This document shows positions 46,181-55,672 of a stretch of 57,753 nucleotides of DNA, one piece after another. Each line of letters begins with the position of its first letter. The stretch's first letter is position 1. The notes below the pieces were generated by a model, which saw only the letters and a program-made list of their open reading frames with translations, was not told where the DNA came from and made no database searches. Both the position numbers and the translations under genes were made by a program. Origin of the DNA: an uncultured Clostridia bacterium (GTDB taxonomy: Bacteria; Bacillota; Clostridia; TANB77; CAG-508); NCBI GenBank assembly GCA_934162615.1, contig CAKPJK010000004.1, positions 1 to 57,753 of the forward strand, in the 5' to 3' direction.

Positions 46181-47221
46181 TTATTTTTCATTTTCTTCTT
46201 TTAGATATAATAATAATCTTTCATATCCTTGTTTTAAATTATATTTATAATTCCATCCTAATTTTTTTAATTTTTTATTACTTAATATCATTTTATTAAT
46301 TGGAGCAAATCCAGCATTTTCTTTTGGTATTTCTACTTTGACGTTTATTTTTCCATTTCCATATTTATCAGCAAGCCATTTTGCACTTTCTAAAATTGTC
46401 ATATTTGTTTTATCAGAAACTAAATTATATGCTTCTCCATCTTTTCCATTTAATAAGATATACAATATTCCTATAACTGTATCTGTTGTATAAGAAAAAT
46501 TAATTATTGTAGAACCTTCCGATTTCAATATTATATCTTTTTCATTTAAGATTGCATCTGCAAAAATTTTGTATACTCTATTTTCTTTTTTACTAACACC
46601 AGCTCCAAAAGTTTGGGCTATTCTTGCAATTTTTATAGGTACATCATATTCTTTATAATAGCAATAACTATATAATTCACATGTTCTTTTGCTTTGAGAA
46701 TATGAACTTCTTTCTTTTAATGGATTTATAAATCCTTGATCTTTTTCTTCAACATTTACCGAATCCATATTTCCATACATTTCCATAGATGATAAATATA
46801 CTGCTGATTTTATTTTGGAAATTCTAGCCTGTTCTAATATTCTTTTTGTTCCTAATATTGAAATATCCATCGTTTCAACTGGATTATTAACAAAAAATTT
46901 TGATTTTGTTGGAGATGCACCATGTATAATATAGTCTATTTTTATATTTCGTGGTATATATTCTTCTACACTTGAAACAATATATGATATATATTTATTT
47001 TTTCCAAATATTTTTTCTGCTTCCTCTTTTTTTCTAATTAATAAAACCATATTTAAATTCAAGTTATCTGTAGAATTTTTTATTATTAGTGCCTTTGTCA
47101 AAATTGATCCAATTAAACCCGTTGCACCAGTTATTAAAATTGTTTTATTTCTCAATTCTTCCCAATTTATTAATGATGAATTTACTATATCTTGTAAATC
47201 CTCTTTTAAAATAGAATTCAT
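46181..47221 (-). CDS. NAD-dependent sugar epimerase/dehydratase
   Basis: The 346-residue extended SDR has the Rossmann motif ILITGATGLIGSIL, the active-site Ser and YSQSK (Tyr-x3-Lys), and substrate-side segments such as VNNPVETMDISILGT. It starts 1 base after the cytidylyltransferase gene. The pair resembles arrangements that build CDP-linked sugars or alditols for capsules. The exact reaction is unknown. Confidence 0.85.
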   Translation of the reverse strand: MNSILKEDLQDIVNSSLINWEELRNKTILITGATGLIGSILTKALIIKNSTDNLNLNMVLLIRKKEEAEKIFGKNKYISYIVSSVEEYIPRNIKIDYIIHGASPTKSKFFVNNPVETMDISILGTKRILEQARISKIKSAVYLSSMEMYGNMDSVNVEEKDQGFINPLKERSSYSQSKRTCELYSYCYYKEYDVPIKIARIAQTFGAGVSKKENRVYKIFADAILNEKDIILKSEGSTIINFSYTTDTVIGILYILLNGKDGEAYNLVSDKTNMTILESAKWLADKYGNGKINVKVEIPKENAGFAPINKMILSNKKLKKLGWNYKYNLKQGYERLLLYLKEENEK

Positions 47222-47222
47222 T

Positions 47223-47954
47223 TTAAATCCCCCATATATCTTTATTTTTTCTTTGCCTTATTAAGGCTTCTGCAATATAATAATCTTCTGGAGTTGTTAC
47301 CTTTATATTATCATTGTTGCATTGTATTATATGTGGCATTTTATATTTTCCATATTTTTTCATTACACTACATGAATCAATACAATCAATATCATTATTT
47401 TCTAGTGATTTTTTTTCTGCATCCATTATATCATTTAAATAAAATGTTTGTGGTGCTCGTGCTACATACGTATCTTCTCTGTTAGTTATCTCTTCTATAT
47501 TTTCATGAGATTTTGAAATAATAGTCGTTTCCCTTTGTTTTAAACAAGTTATAGCTGTTCCATATTTTTTTGTTGCTTCTATGTTTCTATTAATTAATTC
47601 ACTATCAATTATTGGTCTTACTCCATCATGTATTAATACAATATCGCTTTCTGTATTACTTATTTTTTCAGCTTCTTTTAATGCTTTTATAATTGATTCT
47701 TGTCCTGTTTTTCCACCTGGTACAACTGCACTAACTTTTGAAATTTTATACTCACTTATTAATTTTTTCAAATAATCAATATGTGTTTCTAAACATGCTA
47801 TTACTATAGCATCTATTTGTTTTGTTTCTTCAAAAATATTTAATGTATGTATTATTATTGGTACTTCATCTATTTTTAAAAATTGCTTTGGAATCCCATT
47901 TGTTTTCATTCTTTTTCCAACTCCACCAGCAAATATTATAGCTATATTCATCAC
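47223..47954 (-). CDS. IspD/TarI-type cytidylyltransferase
   Basis: The 243-residue protein has the IspD/TarI family motifs AGGVGKRMKT, PKQFLKI, VLIHDGVRPII and a C-terminal KVTTPEDYYIAEALI. TarI makes CDP-ribitol and IspD makes CDP-methylerythritol. The capsular context and tight pairing with the epimerase favour a CDP-alditol or CDP-sugar for the polysaccharide, rather than isoprenoid synthesis. Confidence 0.87.
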   Translation of the reverse strand: MMNIAIIFAGGVGKRMKTNGIPKQFLKIDEVPIIIHTLNIFEETKQIDAIVIACLETHIDYLKKLISEYKISKVSAVVPGGKTGQESIIKALKEAEKISNTESDIVLIHDGVRPIIDSELINRNIEATKKYGTAITCLKQRETTIISKSHENIEEITNREDTYVARAPQTFYLNDIMDAEKKSLENNDIDCIDSCSVMKKYGKYKMPHIIQCNNDNIKVTTPEDYYIAEALIRQRKNKDIWGI

Positions 47955-47999
47955 TTTTTACATAATATTTATATATTATGTTTCCTCCTTCTATATAAT

Positions 48000-49010
48000 T
48001 TATTTATATCGATTTTTCATTTTTTGCTTTTTCATTTTTGATATAATTACATATAAAACATAATTATAGTTAGTTTTTCGTAAAATTTTAATTATTCTAC
48101 TTTGTATTGCCATCTTTTCATAAATAAAACTATTTTTTTCTAAAACATATTTTTCAAATTCTTTAATTTGTTTTAAATTTTCTTTTGTAGAATCTAACAC
48201 CATATAAAAGCCTGAAATTGTATTTGAAATATGTTTTACAGAATAATCTAAAATATATTTTTGTTTTTTATTGCTTATTTCATTTTTATTATAAAAATCA
48301 ATAATGTCTTTTGAAACTTTGACATGATCTTTATAATGTTTTATATATCCGTTTAGGCTAACACTTTGTCCTTCATCTCCAAGGCGATAAATATAAAGAG
48401 GATAATGTGTTATATATATAGTATTGGCTGTAGCTATTGGATACATTGCATATTGGGTATCTGTATAAAAACATTTTTCTAATAATTTTATTTTACTTTG
48501 TTTTAAAAGTTTTGTTTTATAACATAGTGTATACATATTCAAATAATGTTTACTTTCCAATATAACATCTTCAATATTATATTCTTTTTGAATTTCCTTA
48601 TCAAAAAAATCTTGTAATACATATTCTTTTCTATTTTCGTAAAACTCTTTATAAGGTGTATATACAACATCTGAATCTATATTTCTTAATAATTCTAAGA
48701 TTTTTTTTAAGCTTTCTGTGTCATACCAATCATCACCATCTAATTGTTTAAAATATTTTCCCCTTGCTATTTCTATGCTTTTATTTATAGTTGAGCCATA
48801 TCCCCCGTTCTCTTTATGTATTAATCTTATTATATCAGGATATTTTTTTTCATATTCCATAACAATATTAGCGGTATTATCTGATCCTCCATCATCCTCT
48901 ACTAATATTTCTAAGTCTTCTATTTTGTTTATTAATAGTGAATCTAATGTATTTTTTATATATTTTTCTACATTATATCCAGCTATTGATATTGTTAATA
49001 TTTTTTCCAT
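48000..49010 (-). CDS. Family 2 glycosyltransferase
   Basis: The 336-residue GT-A protein has TISIAGYNVEKYIKNTLDSL, EILVEDDGGSDNTANI and DGDDWYD, the nucleotide-sugar and metal motifs. It has no membrane helix. It adds a sugar to the lipid-linked repeat; donor and acceptor are not known. Confidence 0.92.
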   Translation of the reverse strand: MEKILTISIAGYNVEKYIKNTLDSLLINKIEDLEILVEDDGGSDNTANIVMEYEKKYPDIIRLIHKENGGYGSTINKSIEIARGKYFKQLDGDDWYDTESLKKILELLRNIDSDVVYTPYKEFYENRKEYVLQDFFDKEIQKEYNIEDVILESKHYLNMYTLCYKTKLLKQSKIKLLEKCFYTDTQYAMYPIATANTIYITHYPLYIYRLGDEGQSVSLNGYIKHYKDHVKVSKDIIDFYNKNEISNKKQKYILDYSVKHISNTISGFYMVLDSTKENLKQIKEFEKYVLEKNSFIYEKMAIQSRIIKILRKTNYNYVLYVIISKMKKQKMKNRYK

Positions 49011-49019
49011 ATTATTCTC

Positions 49020-49838
49020 CTATATCTCTATTCTATATCCTTTATCATTATGTGGTTGTCTTTTTCCTTCTGGTGGTAATACCATATAATTTCCATATAA
49101 ATTTGATAAATATTTATCATAATTTTTGTAACAAGGGAATTTGCCATCTTCAAAATCCAAATAGATAATTGGCATCATTTCCTCTTTTAACCATATTTCT
49201 TTTTTACCATACATTCCATTTAGACCTGCAACATACTTAGCTTTTTCAAATTTTACTTCTTTGCATATATTTTCTAAATGTCTAGATATATTCATACTTC
49301 CTATTTTCTTCAAAATCGGTCTAATAATATTTTTTATAATTGCTACTGTTCTTCCTTTTTGACTTATATTAGGTTTTGATAAACTAATTAATAATAATTT
49401 TCTAACAAATTTAATTCTTAAGGTTTGTAATGTAAAAAGAAATTTATTAGAATATACACCATCCTCAACAAATATTTCTATTCCGATATATGGACAATCT
49501 TCTTCTTCAGCATATGTCGTTAACCTCTTTATGTCATGTCTTATATATCTAGCATAATGTCTCGAAAATGTATTATTTCTATTTGAAATTAATTCGCGAT
49601 TTCTTGGTAATTTTAATTCATTTTTTTCATACAATTCCATTAATTTTTCATATTCTGGTCTTGTCATATTAAGATCTATGTCGTCATCCCAAGGAATAAA
49701 ACCATGATGCCTTACAGCACCTAACTGTGTTCCTCCTCCTAATGTATATGATAAATTGTTTTTTTTACAAATTTCATCAAATTCATGAAGCATTTCTAAA
49801 TTAACTTTTTGCATTTCCTTTAATGATAATAGTTCCAT
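49020..49838 (-). CDS. LicD family phosphotransferase
   Basis: The 272-residue protein has the LicD core LGGGTQLGAVRHHGFIPWDDDIDL, the metal-binding Asp cluster shared with nucleotidyltransferases. LicD moves phosphocholine or another phospho-alcohol from a CDP donor to a sugar. It lies 9 bases from the LicC-like gene, which could supply that donor. The C-terminus reads LPPEGKRQPHN as in LicD. Confidence 0.93.
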   Translation of the reverse strand: MELLSLKEMQKVNLEMLHEFDEICKKNNLSYTLGGGTQLGAVRHHGFIPWDDDIDLNMTRPEYEKLMELYEKNELKLPRNRELISNRNNTFSRHYARYIRHDIKRLTTYAEEEDCPYIGIEIFVEDGVYSNKFLFTLQTLRIKFVRKLLLISLSKPNISQKGRTVAIIKNIIRPILKKIGSMNISRHLENICKEVKFEKAKYVAGLNGMYGKKEIWLKEEMMPIIYLDFEDGKFPCYKNYDKYLSNLYGNYMVLPPEGKRQPHNDKGYRIEI

Positions 49839-49847
49839 ATTTTTCTC

Positions 49848-50570
49848 CTAAATTTCATCTAAATTTAAAGTTAATCCTTTAAATTTTAATATTCTTTCAT
49901 AATCTTCTATATAATCAACTTCAGCCCAAAACTTCCCAGCTATATCCTCTACTTTAATTGGTTGATTTTTTGAAAGTTCATATATTACATTTTCCCACCA
50001 TACACTATGTTGTTGGTTATTTATCATTTCTTCTAATTTAACATTAAATTCAGATATGAATTCTTTGCTAAATTGTCCAATTCCAACATATTCGCCTGAT
50101 ATGTCGTCGCCTTCTAATTCTTTTCCATATTTTAACAATATACCATCTTTGTATTTAAATTTATAGTCTGCTTCTTCTTTTCTTGAACCATCAGCATACA
50201 TTATAGGTGAATCTTTTTTTGTTAAAATATAGTCTATTAAGTCTTCTTCTAAAAAAACATCAGCATTCATTATTAAAATATCATCATTGCATATAAAATC
50301 TTTTGCAAACCATGCTGATGCAATTGAATTAGTTACATCAAAAAATGGATTATAATAAAATTTTATATTATAATCTTTTAAAGCTTCTTTAATTACATCT
50401 GCTCTGTATCCAAGTACCATAGCAATATCAGTAATTCCCTTTTTGTTTAACATTTTTATTGTATATTGAATTAGTTTTTCATCTCCAATATTAACTGTAC
50501 ACTTAGGATTTCCTGAAAGATATCTACTTATTCTAGTACCCCTTCCAGCTGCTAGTAATAAAACTTTCAT
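49848..50570 (-). CDS. LicC/PntC-like CTP:phospho-amine cytidylyltransferase
   Basis: The 240-residue protein starts LLLAAGRGTRISRYL with NPKCTVNIGDEKLI, the pattern of LicC-like cytidylyltransferases, and has NADVFLEEDLI. LicC activates phosphocholine and PntC activates 2-aminoethylphosphonate. The adjoining PhnW-like aminotransferase gene points to aminoethylphosphonate, and the two LicD genes to its transfer. It shares one base with the aminotransferase gene. Confidence 0.87.
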   Translation of the reverse strand: MKVLLLAAGRGTRISRYLSGNPKCTVNIGDEKLIQYTIKMLNKKGITDIAMVLGYRADVIKEALKDYNIKFYYNPFFDVTNSIASAWFAKDFICNDDILIMNADVFLEEDLIDYILTKKDSPIMYADGSRKEEADYKFKYKDGILLKYGKELEGDDISGEYVGIGQFSKEFISEFNVKLEEMINNQQHSVWWENVIYELSKNQPIKVEDIAGKFWAEVDYIEDYERILKFKGLTLNLDEI

Positions 50571-51649
50571 TATAATAATCCCCTTTCTCTCATATTTTTA
50601 AAAGCATCTATCAATACATCATTGTCTTTTTTAGTCAAATTTCCAATATGCCCTACTCTAAAAACTTTGTCTTTAAGTTCTCCTCCATTTGGACATACCC
50701 AAATATTATATTCATCTTTTAATATTGTAAATATATCATTTGCAGATTTTGTATAAGGATGTATTGATGTTACTGCATTTGACATTGATTCAGAAACATA
50801 TTCAAATGGAAAATTTTCTTTTTGTATTTTGTCTCTAAAATCTTTTGCTATCGATGCAATCCTTTTATTTTCATATTCTACACCACCATTATCTTTTATT
50901 TCATTTAGTCTTGCATTTATTTGTAACAATATTCCAACTGCAGGTGTAAATGGTGTTTGTCCTCTTTTTGCGTTATTTAATGCATCCTTTAAATCAAAGT
51001 ACATTGATTTAACTTGATTTTTTTCTATTCTATTTACAGCCCTTTCAGACAAAACCAATATTGAAATTCCAGGAGGACATGCCAATGCTTTTTGTGAACC
51101 CGTAATCATTACATCTGCTCCAATTGATTTCATACTAAATTCGTCTGCCAAGAAAGAACTTATACAATCAGTTATTAAAAATAATTTATTTTTTTTGCAA
51201 AATTCACTTACCAACTTCATATCATATAATACACCTGTAGATGTTTCATGTACATTTATCAAAAATGCAGTATATCCCTTATTATCATACTTACTTAATA
51301 TATCTTTAGTTAAATTTTTTCCTGTTTCTAATTTAATTTCATCATGAGGTATATCATATATTTGGCATAATTTTACAAATCTATTGCCAAAACTTCCCCC
51401 ATTTACTATCAATGCTTTATCATTTTTATTTAAAGTATTCATAACAGACGCTTCCATTGATGCTGTTCCCGAACCAGTTAAAAAAACAACTTTAGATGTA
51501 TTTTCTGCATCAGTAAATTCTTTCATTAATTTTTCATTTTCAAACATAATATTTGAAAATTCTTGTGTTCTAAAATATGGAATTTGTTGAGCTCCAATAT
51601 TTCTTACTACTTCATCACTTTGTACAGGTCCTACTGTAAAATTTAACAT
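50570..51649 (-). CDS. Class V aminotransferase, PhnW/2-aminoethylphosphonate type
   Basis: The 359-residue PLP enzyme starts NFTVGPVQSDEVVRNIG, has LTGSGTASMEASVMN and the PLP-binding Lys in TGSQKALACPPG. The closest families are 2-aminoethylphosphonate-pyruvate and serine/alanine-glyoxylate aminotransferases. Next to a LicC/PntC-like gene, the aminoethylphosphonate role is attractive. No phosphonate-forming mutase (PepM) is in the window, so the phosphonate would have to come from elsewhere. Confidence 0.85.
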   Translation of the reverse strand: MLNFTVGPVQSDEVVRNIGAQQIPYFRTQEFSNIMFENEKLMKEFTDAENTSKVVFLTGSGTASMEASVMNTLNKNDKALIVNGGSFGNRFVKLCQIYDIPHDEIKLETGKNLTKDILSKYDNKGYTAFLINVHETSTGVLYDMKLVSEFCKKNKLFLITDCISSFLADEFSMKSIGADVMITGSQKALACPPGISILVLSERAVNRIEKNQVKSMYFDLKDALNNAKRGQTPFTPAVGILLQINARLNEIKDNGGVEYENKRIASIAKDFRDKIQKENFPFEYVSESMSNAVTSIHPYTKSANDIFTILKDEYNIWVCPNGGELKDKVFRVGHIGNLTKKDNDVLIDAFKNMRERGLL

Positions 51650-52512
51650 TTTTCTTTTCCTCCCTCATTTGTTACAATTTCTGCATGATGTTTATTTCTT
51701 TCTTCTATTGGTGGTAATTTCATATAATCTCCATAAATCGTAGTCAATACAGAATCATAATCTATTGGTCCACTTATTTGTTTTCCCTCAAATTCATAAT
51801 CTTTACTCTCTGAAAAGCTTTCCCTTTTAAAAGTTTCTTTGAATCCAAAAGCCGCTAAATAATTAATTATTTCTTTTGAATTAATTTCATATGGATATTT
51901 CATTAGTATTTTATTTAAATTTTCTAAACATATTCTATAATCAATTAATTTTCCTATCCACTTAAATATAGATGCTAATTTTAAAAAGCATTTTCCCACT
52001 ATACTACGTTTTCTTTTTTGATCTACTAGCTCATCAAATTGTATTATTTGATTTAAATTCCACCAAAAGCTTAATTTTATTTTATGTAGATTTCTTTTTA
52101 TTCCTTTATCTGGGAATCCATCCAATGGTATTATATCAATCCATGCATATTCCACCCTTGGTTTATTAGCCATATGATTTATTATCTTCATATTATGAGT
52201 TATCATTCTTGCCCATGGATATCTATAATTTTTATTATTTTTATAAGTAACAAGTTCAAATTCATTATCCAACTTTTTTCCTGACATTTGTAAAAAAGTT
52301 TCATAATCACTTCTTGGCATTGCCACATCCACATCATCATCCCAAGGAATAAATCCTTTATGTCTTATTGCTCCTAATAATGTTCCACCTAACATATAAT
52401 ATTTTAAATTATTTTCATTACATACTTTTATAAATTCTTCTAATATTTGTAATTCCTCAAGCTGTAATTTTCTTAAATCATTCTTTTTTTCCATACTAAA
52501 AACTCTTTTCAT
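51643..52512 (-). CDS. Second LicD family phosphotransferase
   Basis: The 289-residue protein has LGGTLLGAIRHKGFIPWDDDVDVAM and LPPIEERNKHHAE at the end, a second LicD. It overlaps the aminotransferase gene by 7 bases and the DUF4422 gene by 17. Two LicD proteins suggest two attachment sites or two donors, such as the LicC-like and IspD-like products. Confidence 0.93.
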   Translation of the reverse strand: MKRVFSMEKKNDLRKLQLEELQILEEFIKVCNENNLKYYMLGGTLLGAIRHKGFIPWDDDVDVAMPRSDYETFLQMSGKKLDNEFELVTYKNNKNYRYPWARMITHNMKIINHMANKPRVEYAWIDIIPLDGFPDKGIKRNLHKIKLSFWWNLNQIIQFDELVDQKRKRSIVGKCFLKLASIFKWIGKLIDYRICLENLNKILMKYPYEINSKEIINYLAAFGFKETFKRESFSESKDYEFEGKQISGPIDYDSVLTTIYGDYMKLPPIEERNKHHAEIVTNEGGKEKC

Positions 52513-53287
52513 ATTTTTTTCCAGTAAACTTAGCTTTCAAAAAAGAAAAAACTTTTTTGAACCAATTAACATTTTGCATATCAATAACTTTAACTTCCTC
52601 ATACTTAATTCCATTTTTATTAATCCAAACATCAAGTAATAGTTCAGAAACTCTGCCATAAAATCTACTATGAAATGTATCATATTGTGAACTATCTACT
52701 CTTTTCTCAAGTTCAAATAAAATATCAAAAAGCCAGTTGCAATAATCATTTAATATTTCTTTTTTCATTATAAGCATATTAAACATGTGAGCTGAAGTTC
52801 TTTGATGCAATTTTTCAAATTCTTCTAAATATTCTGGATACTTCTCTTCTATAATTTTTCTAGTTTCATCAAGTGGTTCTATATATAATGTGTGTTTATA
52901 ATGATCATACATATTTTCTATGTAGTATTTTCTTTTTTGTGGTAAAATCACATCTGCTTTATCTAGTATATTATCTGTCTCTTTTTGAGATAAAACAATC
53001 TCAAATTTTTCTTTTTCTTTTTTTGGGATTTTAACTTTTTTTGTAAAATGTCTTCTATAGTGAGCAAGGCCTATATAATCAGCCTCAAGATTTTTCCATG
53101 CCCAATATAAACCTGTTAATTCGCAATAATATGCATTTTTATTTGATATATTTTCTCCTTCGTTGTCTTGTTTGTATTCCTCTATTTTTTCTTTTCCTTC
53201 AGCTCCTACTTGTACTGGGATATACATATCATCTTTTGGCATCTGATATTTTTTATGTGCCGCAACTATTATTTTTATATCTTTCAC
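52496..53287 (-). CDS. DUF4422 capsular polysaccharide glycosyltransferase-like protein
   Basis: The 263-residue protein starts IKIIVAAHKKYQMP and contains ELTGLYWAWKNLEADYIGLAH and YRRHF, the DUF4422 signature found in many capsule loci. Members are thought to be glycosyltransferases. It lies 1 base from the initiating sugar transferase gene. Confidence 0.9.
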   Translation of the reverse strand: MKDIKIIVAAHKKYQMPKDDMYIPVQVGAEGKEKIEEYKQDNEGENISNKNAYYCELTGLYWAWKNLEADYIGLAHYRRHFTKKVKIPKKEKEKFEIVLSQKETDNILDKADVILPQKRKYYIENMYDHYKHTLYIEPLDETRKIIEEKYPEYLEEFEKLHQRTSAHMFNMLIMKKEILNDYCNWLFDILFELEKRVDSSQYDTFHSRFYGRVSELLLDVWINKNGIKYEEVKVIDMQNVNWFKKVFSFLKAKFTGKKYEKSF

Positions 53288-53288
53288 G

Positions 53289-54056
53289 TTAAATTGCCCC
53301 TTCTTTTTTTAATACTCTCTCAATTGTTTTCAATATTATTGATATATCTCTTTTATTTCCACATCTACTTGCATATTCTTCATCCAGCTTTAATCTGTCT
53401 TCAAATGTCAAATTTGATCTTCCAGCTACTTGCCAAGGGCCTGTTAGTCCTGGTTTTACTTTTATTATGTATTCGTAGTATTCTCCCATGTCTTCTCTTT
53501 CCTTTGGTAAATATGGTCGTGGTCCTACTAATGACATGTTTGATGTTAATATTGAAACAAATTGTGGCCATTCATCTAATGAAGTTTTTCTTAATATTTT
53601 TCCGGTTTTTGTTATTCTTGGGTCATTCTTTAATTTTTTATTTTTTGCATATTCTTCTGCTTCCTTAGGATGTTTTTCTAGGTATTCTTGTAATATACTA
53701 TCTGCTCCTACTACCATACTTCTAAATTTATAAAGCTTAAATATTTTTCCATTTTTTCCGATTCTTAATTGGTCATAAAATATTGGTCCTTCTTCTCTGT
53801 TTATTTTGTTCATTATCCATACTAATATTGTTAGTGGTATTAATATTATTGTACCAATCAATCCAGCTAATATATCTATGCATCTTTTTATTGTTTCACT
53901 TATAAAATTTCTTACTGTTCTTCTTTGTATCTTTTCATTATGTTCTTTGTTTCTAAGTCTATATTGTTTTAATTCATCTTCATTCATCATATTAATTTTT
54001 TGTAACACTTCAAATTCATTATTATATTCTTTTACTTTAATCATTACATCCCCCAA
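53289..54056 (-). CDS. Undecaprenyl-phosphate sugar phosphotransferase (initiating enzyme)
   Basis: The 255-residue bacterial sugar transferase is of the short type, with one helix (about 66-88) and the catalytic domain: DQLRIGKNGKIFKLYKFRSM, LRKTSLDEWPQF and SLVGPRPYLPKE. It starts the repeat unit by moving a sugar-1-phosphate to undecaprenyl phosphate. It is the first gene of the operon, about 60 bases past the promoter at 54126-54154. Confidence 0.95.
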   Translation of the reverse strand: MGDVMIKVKEYNNEFEVLQKINMMNEDELKQYRLRNKEHNEKIQRRTVRNFISETIKRCIDILAGLIGTIILIPLTILVWIMNKINREEGPIFYDQLRIGKNGKIFKLYKFRSMVVGADSILQEYLEKHPKEAEEYAKNKKLKNDPRITKTGKILRKTSLDEWPQFVSILTSNMSLVGPRPYLPKEREDMGEYYEYIIKVKPGLTGPWQVAGRSNLTFEDRLKLDEEYASRCGNKRDISIILKTIERVLKKEGAI

Positions 54057-54125
54057 AATAATATATAAATTTTAGTATTCTTTTAGCTATTTCCATCATT
54101 TCTAGACTTTTAGCATGTTATCATT

Positions 54126-54154
54126 ATTATATAATTTTTAGTTATAAAAAGCAA
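54126..54154 (-). promoter_or_regulatory. Promoter of the polysaccharide operon
   Basis: Minus strand TTGCTT (54149-54154), 17 bases, TATAAT (54126-54131). The -35 lies inside the distal arm of the preceding terminator hairpin, so terminator and promoter overlap. Confidence 0.65.
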
Positions 54155-54188
54155 CACTTTTCAACATTTTTTTGCTTTTTATAGCTAA
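54138..54188 (-). terminator. Terminator of the LCP gene
   Basis: 17-bp arms (54138-54154 and 54172-54188) with one mismatch, followed on the minus strand by AAAAATTATAT. Its outer arm doubles as the -35 of the polysaccharide promoter. Confidence 0.7.
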
Positions 54189-54250
54189 AAAAAGTCCAAT
54201 CCACTTCAATGCCAGTGTTTTGAACTTTTTGTTAATTTTTTCTTTATCCA

Positions 54251-55579
54251 TTATTTTGTATATCCAGTCTTTTTAATTATACTATCACTTATTGTTTTTA
54301 CATCATTTGATGCAGTATAATCATTTTCACCAAATGCTTCTTTATGTAGTTGTTCTACATTGCTTTGTAAAGTAATTGGTATTCCATACCATCTGTCCAT
54401 TGTTTTTCCTTTTGTTTCGTATGGCCATCCAATACTTTCAGTTATTTTATATTTTGCCATACTTGGTACTAATGATATCAAATCTCCTGTTGTCAAGTTT
54501 GTATATACACTTGGTAATATCTTATCAGCAAATGCATTTATTTCAGCTACATTTTTTGTTTTTAATTTTGTAAACATTGCTTCTATTACCGTTCTCATTC
54601 TTTCTGTTCTTTTATAATCTCCTCCTGCTGTATATCTTATTCTTGAATATGCGACTGCTTGAACTCCATCCATATTGTATGTTCCGGCTTGTGTTATATG
54701 ATTTGCTTTTTTTCCTGTAACTCTTGCTGTTTCATCTATATACGTATTTATATATTTTGTTTCTTCTGCAGTTACATTTATTTTTACTCCGCCCAATTGG
54801 TCTACTGCTTGAGCTACTGAATCAAAGTTTACAGTTACAAATTCTTTTATGTTTAGGTCTAGGTTTTTGTTTAGTGTGTTTATTGCAAGTGGTGCTTCTC
54901 CATATGAATATGCGTGTGTTATTTTGTCTAGTCCATGTCCCTTTATGTCTACATATGTGTCTCTATATACAGATATTAGTTTGATTTCTCCTGTACTATT
55001 ATTTATACTTGCTATTATTATACAGTCACTTCTGTTTCCTACTCCATAATCGTCTGACCTGCTGTCAACTCCAAATATTGCTATGTTTCTGTATCCTGAT
55101 AGTTTGCTTTTTGTTTCTGTTGATATTCCTAGGTCTGCTTCATTGATGTCTACTTTATTCATTTTTCCCATTTTGTTTGTTATATACCAATATGCTGTTC
55201 CTAATAATATTGCTATTATTATAATTAAAACTAATACTATTCTTCCAAATATTTTTAGTTTTTTGTGTTTCTTTTTCTTTTCTTTTCCCATTTTTTCTTT
55301 TACTTCTCTTTCTTCTATATTTTGTTCATTTTGAAGCGCTTTTGGTATTTCACTGTTGTTTTCTTCATATTCTCCAAAATTTTCATTTTCAGATAAGATA
55401 TCTTCGTTTTTTAGTGTTCTTGGTATCTCATTTTCGTTGTTTTTTCTAAAGGCTCTTGGTATTTCGTCTTCGTTATTATTTCTAAATGCTTTTGGTATTT
55501 CATCCTCATTAATATCACTATATTCTCTTGGTATTTTTTCTTCATATTCTCTATAATTTTTGCTGTGTTTTCCATTCAT
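54251..55579 (-). CDS. LytR-CpsA-Psr (LCP) family protein with a repetitive cytosolic head
   Basis: The 442-residue protein has a cytosolic head (1-108), one helix (111-133) and an extracellular LCP domain (GVDSRSDDYGVGNRSD, ISVYRDTYVDI, Arg-rich KRTERMRTVI). LCP enzymes join teichoic acids or capsule to peptidoglycan. The head contains five short repeats built on EIPRAF or KIPREY (from about 15 to 84). It is next to the capsule operon and probably attaches its product to the wall. Confidence 0.93.
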   Translation of the reverse strand: MNGKHSKNYREYEEKIPREYSDINEDEIPKAFRNNNEDEIPRAFRKNNENEIPRTLKNEDILSENENFGEYEENNSEIPKALQNEQNIEEREVKEKMGKEKKKKHKKLKIFGRIVLVLIIIIAILLGTAYWYITNKMGKMNKVDINEADLGISTETKSKLSGYRNIAIFGVDSRSDDYGVGNRSDCIIIASINNSTGEIKLISVYRDTYVDIKGHGLDKITHAYSYGEAPLAINTLNKNLDLNIKEFVTVNFDSVAQAVDQLGGVKINVTAEETKYINTYIDETARVTGKKANHITQAGTYNMDGVQAVAYSRIRYTAGGDYKRTERMRTVIEAMFTKLKTKNVAEINAFADKILPSVYTNLTTGDLISLVPSMAKYKITESIGWPYETKGKTMDRWYGIPITLQSNVEQLHKEAFGENDYTASNDVKTISDSIIKKTGYTK

Positions 55580-55672
55580 AATTAGTATTGTTCCTTTCTT
55601 TTGTTTGTTTTTTTGTTTATTTCATCCAATTTTTTCATATTTTTTATCTGTTTTAAAGTATAAATATGTTTT

